Assembly (NCBI GenBank): GCA_000711775.1
Contig: ARYC01002458.1
Location: 16,713 to 80,712 of the forward strand
DNA from: Oxytricha trifallax
Lineage: Eukaryota; Ciliophora; Spirotrichea; Sporadotrichida; Oxytrichidae
Direction of reading: 5' to 3'
DNA length: 64,000 nt
In this document: in pieces, positions 58,108-64,000 of the stretch
Layout: each line of letters opens with the position of its first letter
How positions within the stretch are numbered: the first letter of the stretch is position 1
Made by a program: the position numbers and the translations under genes
Notes under the pieces: model-generated
The model's input: only the letters and a program-made list of their open reading frames with translations
The model's database searches: none
Told to the model about the DNA's origin: nothing

Positions 58108-58745
58108 TTTTCTACAAAATAGAGAGAATATTCGAAAAAGCTCACAAATTTTATGAAACACATGAAAAGAAATGGAGAGAATTACAATAAAAAGGTCCCT
58201 CTGTAATTATTGTTGTACTTATTGATGAAATTGGGCTTGCGGAATTATCTCAACATAATCCACTTAAAGTTTTGCATGCTTATTTAGAAATGTTCAAAGT
58301 AGGATTTGTTGGGATATCAAATTGGGCATTAGATGATTCAAAGAGAAATAGAGGAATTAATCTATCCAAACCTGAACAAAATGAAAATGACCTAAAATAA
58401 TCTGCTTTATCTCAGTTTTAAGAAATTTGTTGCAGAGAAAAAAGATAACAGAATTTATTATAAGAAAAGGAAAGCTGCTGCTAAAGCTATATCACTTTTA
58501 GATCAAAGATTTTGGATAACTTAGTCGATTTCTATTAAAGATACTATAAAAATTAGCCAATACCAAATTTCCATGGAATGAGAGACTTTTATTAGCTTGT
58601 TTGTTTCATTAGTCATTAAATGAAAGCTAATCAAGATCCATATACAGCTATCGCGAAAGGAGTGCAAAGGAATTTCGGAGGTTAGGAAATTTAAATTGTC
58701 CTTAAATAACTATAAGAAGTGTATTTTAAACCCATTTTTATAATT
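58108..58745 (+). CDS. RNF213: MDS of RNF213-like gene: Walker B of second active AAA unit
   Basis: About 200 codons are open in the ciliate code: FEKAHKFYETHEKKWREL, SVIIVVLIDEIGLAELSQHN, PLKVLHAYLEMFKVGFVGIS, NWALDDSKRNRGINLSKPEQ, later FHGMRDFYQLVCFI and GVQRNFGG. These match the RNF213 'VVVLDEVGLAEdSpkmPLKtLHpLLE', 'VGFVGISNWALDPAKMNRGI', 'GLRDYYSLIK' and 'vlRNFsG' segments one after another. Walker B Asp-Glu and the sensor Asn (SNWALD) are present. The segment continues directly from the piece that ends at 49.74 kb. Confidence 0.93.
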
Positions 58746-59619
58746 AATTAAATTTAATCATTTAATTATTAACTTTTAAGAAAGAAGAAATATTTAACTA
58801 AGAATATTAAAAATATCTATATTAATAGGTATTTTAGCAAAAACTTTAATACAATATGCATTCAATTATGAAACTTTTGTGATTAAAAATAACCTCAAAA
58901 CCCCTAATGTAATTTAATTCAAGATTTAATAAAACTAATAAAATTAATGTAATTACAAAGTAAAGCTGAAAAAATTATATCTTGATGCAAATTATAATAA
59001 GAATATTACTCATATTAATAATTATAAAATCAAAGAATTATCCAAAGTATATAGATAAATAGTTTTTTTTATTGAATTTGCATTATTTTTATTTATTTTA
59101 ATAATTTTTTTTTACACAAATTTGCTTTGCTCAGTTAGTAACCAAAGAAATTTTTAAAAGAGTGTCTTTGAGCTAGATATATTTACCTCAACCATATTTA
59201 TAATAAAATAATAGCATCTAATGAATATTTAATGAATAAAAATATAAATGTAGATTATGAAATATTTTAAATTTCAAAATCACATTTTATCTAAAAAAGA
59301 AGAAATGATACCACATATTTACGAATTTATCATTATTTTTAAAAATATAAAAATTTAACGAAGGCTTTGTTTAGATAGTTAAAACTATATAATTTTACAA
59401 AATATGGATTGAGAATAGAGTATAAAATTATTCACTATAATCATCATATCCAAAAATTATTAAACTAAAGTAATGTTATAAATCCCAAAATATTAAATTT
59501 ATTTGAAATTAAATATTTTAACCACTTAGTTTAATAAAATTTCTTTTATTTTAAATTAATGTTTCATTATAATTTAATCAAGAATAATAAAGATCTGACA
59601 AGATTAAACTTTTTATTCT
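58746..59619. other. AT-rich IES sequence
   Basis: No gene. A short TBE-like word (CCTCAAAACCCCTAATGTAA near 58890) might be a chance match or a tiny terminal-repeat relic. Confidence 0.4.
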
Positions 59620-59925
59620 GGTGAAGAAGCGATTATGACATATAAAAAACTTCAATCTTAAGTTTTGATATAAGAAAATATTCAGGATAAGTTTTCTAGA
59701 AATCTAATGGTTATAAGTGACTACTAAGTAACATTTACTTTAAGATATATTGAGCAAATATGTAAATAGAATAATAGAGAATTCTAAGTATTTTATGGAA
59801 GTACTTTTGAGAAGGATAAGGGAGAACAAGCAATATATCAAACTATCAAAGATATTATGTTATGCATGGAAAGTGGAAAAATAGTTATTTTACTTAACCT
59901 TGACAATATAAATCCAATAATTTTT
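59620..59925 (+). CDS. RNF213: MDS of RNF213-like gene (post-AAA4 segment)
   Basis: About 100 codons: EEAIMTYKKLQSQVLIQENI, NLMVISDYQVTFTLRYIEQI, FQVFYGSTFEKDKGEQAIYQ and CMESGKIVILLNLDNI. This matches the family's 'RyLLvlT', 'iiFGSgFPkDq..t' and 'vKiCMETGKmVlLLNLqNLYESLYD' segments. The frame stops exactly at LNLDNI and is resumed at 60.28 kb with AFYDMLNQNY, so an IES of about 350 bp separates them. Confidence 0.9.
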
Positions 59926-60274
59926 AAACTTATTTACTTAAAAAGTTAATTTCTTAATAAATAAAAAAAATATCTTAAAATTCTTATTCTTTATTTATTT
60001 ACAATTTTATAATGGAAATTATTTGTTACTTCATGATAAAAATAATTGAATTTTTTAATTCTAATTCGGAATTATATAAAGATAATAAATTAACCACAAA
60101 TTTCTTGAAAAAATTTACTAATATGCTAATTTTTACCTAAAAATAAAATATTTATAAGCCTAGTTTCTTTGTTTATGAAATATTATATGTGTTTTGAAAA
60201 TTATGATCTGATAAAAGTATAATAATTTTTCCCAAAAAATGAAAGTTATTTTTTACGCTTTTAAATATTTATTA

Positions 60275-60632
60275 AGCTTTCTATGATATGCTAAATCAAA
60301 ATTACACAGTGATTGGTGGAAGAAAGAAATGTAAAGTGACTATAGGACCTGACAGCAGCAAATGCAATGTCGATGATGATTTTAAATGCATCTTGCTCGT
60401 AAATTCACAAAATGTCAAAAGAATGGATGCTCCTTTGTTAAATAGATTTGAAAAGCATTTTTATGATGATCTTTAAAGTATGTCTGAAAGCTAATCTGAA
60501 ATGGTTGATAGTCTTGTTGAATGGATGGATAAAACAAGCAAATATAAACATTTTGATGCCTAAAATATGTATCCAGTATTAACATTCAATGAGTAGTAGC
60601 AAAGAAATTCACTGAAATCCTTAGTATTTAAA
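60275..60632 (+). CDS. RNF213: MDS of RNF213-like gene (arginine-finger region)
   Basis: About 118 codons: AFYDMLNQNYTVIGGRKKCK, DDDFKCILLVNSQNVKRMDA, PLLNRFEKHFYDDL, then VEWMDKTSKYKHF and YPVLTFNEQQ. Matches 'LYDaLNQyYv.lGGqkyvdlg', 'FRLIVIEEKdvvy', and 'PiPLINRLEKHyLd', the last carrying the conserved Arg and polar residues at the AAA unit interface. There is a one-residue gap to the preceding MDS at the expected YE position. Confidence 0.92.
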
Positions 60633-61108
60633 ATCTAAAAACTTTTTTCTTTAATTAGCTTTTTTTATAATTCTATAAAATAAAAATAATTTAAATATTA
60701 TTTCAAGTTTAAAGATTTATAAAAATTACATATTAATTAGGGATGACTTTAAACAGATTAATTTTCAAGCAACAATATTAATACTTGTATGATTAAAGCA
60801 TTTTTATTTTAATAACTTTTTTATTTTAACTAGATTGTTAATTAAAAATTTTATTTTTCACTATTTTTTAAAAATAAATAATTTAGGAATTATGAAAAAA
60901 ATACTCTCCTTTATTATTAAAATTTGTATAATTAAATTTTCAAAATTTAAATAAAATATTGAGAAAAATATTATATATAATTTAATATTATATATATTTA
61001 AATGCTAAAGATTAGGTTAACGCTTAAGTATAATTGAAATCAAAAATATAATTGTTATTAGTTTTATTTATATGTAAATTCAATCGCTGAAATATTCTAC
61101 AGATTTAT
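60633..61108. other. AT-rich IES sequence
   Basis: No gene or repeat recognised. Confidence 0.5.
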
Positions 61109-61235
61109 GGTTTATATTGCATGCTTAAGCATTATACAATTAGAATGAGGAAGTTAAGGAAAGTATGATTCTTGATTTTTGCAAGAAATAAATAATTTCA
61201 CTAGCAAATCACTCCGGTATTGTTAGAATGAGATT
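61109..61235 (+). CDS. RNF213: Last RNF213-like MDS in the window
   Basis: About 40 codons: LHAQALYNQNEEVKESMILD and CKKQIISLANHSGIVRMRFN. Similar to the family segment ending in 'a.sILLnCATPDaVvRL', which follows the part found at 60.3-60.6 kb. Coding sequence runs right to the first base of the TBE-G terminal repeat at 61236. The E3-ligase part of the protein is not in the window. Confidence 0.7.
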
Positions 61236-62060
61236 CAATGCCCTAAGACCCCTACTGTAGATTGATTTAGTTTTTTATTGATAAATGTTGACTATTATGG
61301 GCTTTATTAGGGTTTGTGGGGTAATGGCTATCTGAGAGAGCCGTTATAAATTTGTTTGTAATATTTTTGTTGAGGATTTTAAAATCATTAAAACATCTAA
61401 GTAAAATGTATTAACTCATTAAGTAAATTTTTATGATTTTTCCAATAAATCTATAATATCTCAGATTATATTTACTTTTTACATTATATAATTAAAAAAA
61501 ATTTAAGTTTGAATAATTTTGTACTATATTTTATCTTTTATATTTTGTGAAGTTAAATATTTATTTTATAATATCATATGATCATGAAAAATAATTTTTT
61601 TAAATTACAAATAAAAATTATAAAAAGTAATTATGGAAAATTTACTGTTATTTATTATATTTACTTGACAAGTTACTGTGATTTTAATTGCTATAGATTC
61701 CTTGAAAAGATTTTTAGAGACTCACTTAGTGAGTTATACCATATTGCTTTGATGTTTCAATGATTTAAGAACATTAAAAAACTTGACAAACAGATTTATA
61801 GAGGGCCCCGAGAATACCATTACACGTTTTATGTAAGGGTTTGAATTTTAAATATTAGTAATTTAAGTGAGCATTTGAAGAGAGTGTTAGAAATATTTAC
61901 AAAAATCTTTGAATCATTGCCAACTTTTTGAACTTTATTTTCAAAGATGTTTTTTATTATTTATATCTTTATTTATTATTCTCTTAGCTTGGTTGATGAA
62001 AATTGAGTATTGAATCTCTTAAAATTCTATTAGCCTACCTATTAATTTTCTAAATTTTGC
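61236..62060. mobile_element. TBE-G: decayed, truncated telomere-bearing element
   Basis: The left end CAATGCCCTAAGACCCCTAC, then GTAGATTGATTTAGTTTTTTATTGATAA, is a degenerate B/C/D-type terminal repeat after ATT. From 61826 (TTTTATGTAAGGGTTTGAATTTTAAATAT) to about 62050 it matches the inner part of the terminal region and the 3' end of a 57-kDa gene in TBE-D orientation. The rest of the element and its right end were not found. Confidence 0.7.
61322..61823. mobile_element. MITE inserted in TBE-G
   Basis: TAATGGCTATCTGAGAGAGCC at the left and the diverged inverse GGGCCCCGAGAATACCATTA at the right bound about 500 bp that interrupt the TBE-G terminal region. The interior is AT-rich and without gene. 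A TA target duplication is possible, the flanks being G|TA…TA|C. Confidence 0.6.
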
Positions 62061-62264
62061 TTGATTCTTTACAAAGAATCACTCCACACTTTCTGCTAAA
62101 ATAAAAGTTTTTTGGTATATGATCTATATTATTGCTAAAATACATTTTAATCGGGAAATTCTTAAAATAAAAATTAACTGTAAGCGTAATTAATATCAAC
62201 TGCCATGTTTTTGATTAGTCTATACTTTTAATTTTGATTACTTTTATTAAAATTTGATTCAGTT

Positions 62265-62415
62265 AAACTGGATTATTGGATCATTGGATCACAGAACGTA
62301 GTGTAAACTGCCCTATAAAAAGATGATTTAACTAGATTAGATTACTCAAAATTGGATCATTGGATCACAAAAACAAGGAATGAACCAATAATCTAATAAT
62401 CCAATGTACCAATGT
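62265..62415. repeat. Cluster of TTGGATCATTGGATCAC repeats with inverted copies
   Basis: GGATTATTGGATCATTGGATCAC (62270) and TTGGATCATTGGATCACAAA (62350) are direct repeats. CCAATAATCTAATAATCCAATG (62380) is an inverse of the first. The GGATCAC core is shared with the terminal repeats of the next element. Confidence 0.6.
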
Positions 62416-62448
62416 GCCTTTTTAATAAAACAGATTTAATCTGAGCCA

Positions 62449-63995
62449 AATTGGATCACTATATCAGGAGATAAGAAATTAATTAATAATAAAATTAAAA
62501 TAAACGAAACGAAACATTCAAATGTTTAAACGTGAGTGACAAACTGCTACATATCCGCAAGATAATCATGTAAGTTAATTATTTTGATTATGAATACTCC
62601 TATAGAAGGTCGGTACAGTCTCAGAGATTAATTTATGTTCTCCATCGTATTCAGTGTACAAGAGAAACGCTTCAAGAGAATCGAAAAAGAAATCTTATCT
62701 GTAAATCCGCGCTTGTGCCGCGTGCTGCATTTTTGCGATAACCGGCGCAGAGTACTTGAGCATTCACGTTAAACAAGGGCAACCAGGTCTCAGTAAAACA
62801 TCTTTCACTTCGGATAGATATACAGGCAAGAGAGTGATCGACGATCTCAAGCTTGGGGCAAAGAGCATCAACAGCGTAACGAGCAAACAAAACCATAAAG
62901 AATTTTTAAAAATTCGAGTTGATCCATGGAAATTCAGCGAAATTTAATGCTTTCATCGCGAGTAAGGTTAAACCAAAGAAGATCTTTCCCTTAGAGGAGC
63001 ACAAGATACCACGCTGCACAAAGGAGGAATTGGTAAAGGTGGTGATCAGCGGCAGCACAGTTGGCAATATTCATGACGTGAAGGATTTCTACGAAGACAA
63101 TCTTGGTGATGTTAGCAAACTAATTGAGATCATGAACCACAATCAGCATATTAAGACGCATCTAAAGTTCTGTAAGTAGATTGGGAAAAGCCAGATGGTG
63201 CAGCAAAGTGCGATAGAATAGCTATAAAGCTTCTTGGAGAAGGCTCAGGAGAAATATGAGATGTTGATGTCAAACAATTAATAAATGATAGACAGCCGGT
63301 ACCAAGATGTCGTAGATTCTCTTTTCAAAGTGATTTTCAGAAAGTGCGAGAGCAAGATGAACGCGGTGTGGCTCTTTGGTGACCCCGTTACTGGAAAAAT
63401 AACGATCGCAAGAATGCTTGAACAGATATTTATAACAGAGAGATTCCAGGAGTCTTCGAGTCAATTTTAGGTCTCCACTGGCAGAACCGAGAGAGAGCCC
63501 TCAATAATTATCATGAATGAAATCAATCACAGGCAATTTTTCAGCAAAAAGAACATCGCAGTTATGAAGAGCTTCCTGGAAGGAGAGGGATACCCATCAA
63601 CCGCAAGTTTGAGGATCCGGAAGTGAAATATCAGCGGTGCCAGGCTTATATCAATCTAATAGCCTCCTTTCAATAGTATGTCGGAGATTGATACAGAGAA
63701 ACCTTCCTAACCTGGATCACGCTAATAGAACTATAAAAGGGCATCAGAGATTCCGGAAAGCCGTTCCCATTCACCGCGATTCATCTAGCCTAATACTTCT
63801 ACTAGCGGTTACTGAGCGATGGAGACATCCCAGGAGAAGCAGGTGAGACATTCGATGGTTCTACTATCGACAACAACGACGGCGATGATTCTAATTGAGG
63901 CTTCTAAATAAACTATATAAATTGCTTAATTATTAAGATTTATAACAACAACTTCTAATGCATATCTTCTTATCTCCTGATATAGTGATCCAATT
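62449..63995. mobile_element. TIR-bounded element carrying an SF3-helicase/Rep-like gene
   Basis: A 29-bp perfect inverted repeat, AATTGGATCACTATATCAGG plus AGATAAGAA, lies at 62449-62477 and 63967-63995. Beyond it the flanks also mirror (GCCA / TGGC with one base offset), so the true ends may extend to the window edge. The interior 62590-63900 is clearly GC-richer than the surroundings and holds one gene-like region on the plus strand. Confidence 0.75.
62756..63900 (+). pseudogene. Broken Rep-like protein with superfamily 3 helicase domain
   Basis: Three plus-strand frames continue each other: 62756-62947, then 62919-63590 (open in the ciliate code), then a +1 shift. The middle part has a P-loop at 63378-63401 (WLFGDPVTGK followed by Ile where Ser/Thr is usual), then a Walker B-like IIIMNEIN near 63500. 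After the shift comes a PINRKFEDPE-type segment with a following hydrophobic strand, as in SF3 helicases of small replication proteins (CRESS-DNA/parvovirus-type and related plasmids or transposons). The upstream part may correspond to a replication-endonuclease region, but I could not identify its HUH or Tyr motif. Broken frames and the altered P-loop mean it is a relic. Origin, viral or transposon, is open. Confidence 0.6.
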
Positions 63996-64000
63996 GTGGC

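Noticed and set aside
58885-58915. Solo TBE terminal repeat (CCTCAAAACCCCTAATG)
   Set aside because: Only one C4A4-like unit and no adjacent terminal-repeat block. Too short to distinguish from chance.
62672-62896. 74-codon minus-strand frame
   Set aside because: It is the shadow of the Rep-like plus-strand gene, in the same GC-rich region.
1-64000. tRNA, rRNA, CRISPR, bacterial operon features
   Set aside because: No cloverleaf with conserved A and B boxes, no rRNA motif and no spaced direct-repeat array was recognised by eye. The code and composition are ciliate.

Overview
The window looks like micronuclear (germline) DNA of a stichotrich ciliate of the Oxytricha/Stylonychia kind. Long reading frames open only when TAA and TAG are read as Gln and TGA is the sole stop. 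Coding pieces are short and separated by very AT-rich spacers. Several transposons end in C4A4-type telomere-like sequence (CAAAACCCCAAAACCC) flanked by 3-bp ANT duplications, which is the hallmark of telomere-bearing elements (TBEs) of Oxytricha. Their three genes (DDE transposase, '22-kDa' protein, '57-kDa' zinc-finger/kinase protein) are all recognisable.

Backbone. The plus strand carries, in linear order, a dozen or so segments (MDSs) of one very large gene for an RNF213/mysterin-like AAA+ protein. Confident pieces lie at about 23.26-23.59, 35.8-36.1, 41.0-41.6, 42.1-42.8 (first active AAA unit, GETGVGKT), 48.9-49.7 (second unit, GKPGTSKT), 58.1-58.7 (DEIGLAE Walker B), 59.6-59.9, 60.28-60.63 and 61.1-61.2 kb. 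Probable pieces lie at 1.08-1.6, 7.5-7.7, 16.8-17.1 and 36.3-37.1 kb. The order looks unscrambled. The spacers between pieces act as internal eliminated sequences and are stuffed with mobile DNA.

Mobile DNA, left to right: a 752-bp deleted TBE (2.9-3.7 kb); a G-run-ended foldback element (5.0-5.5); a hairpin MITE (7.0-7.5); a GC-richer multi-gene block (about 8.0-16.45) with an IS630/Tc1-type transposase, a spliced chromodomain gene and three unknown genes; TBE-E (17.1-21.2); a 1.36-kb palindrome with a second foldback inside it (21.3-22.7); a MITE (24.2-24.5); a LINE on the minus strand (about 24.8-33.9) interrupted by TBE-D (26.9-31.0); a foldback with nested hairpins (34.9-35.4); a TGACGTCA-rich inverted-repeat element (37.1-38.3); another G-run foldback (38.7-39.5); a small MITE (40.0-40.2); a foldback invaded by TBE-C (43.4-48.1); TBE-A with TBE-B nested inside it (49.8-58.0); a decayed TBE-G hit by a MITE (61.2-62.1); and a TIR-bounded element carrying a broken SF3-helicase/Rep-like gene (62.4-64.0).

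How it works together (inference from known Oxytricha biology). During macronuclear development the TBEs, foldbacks, LINE and AT-rich spacers would be removed and the RNF213-like segments joined. Every full TBE here has at least one broken gene, including every transposase, so excision would depend on transposase supplied from other copies. Frameshifts are called from one consensus sequence, and some homopolymer cases could be assembly errors.
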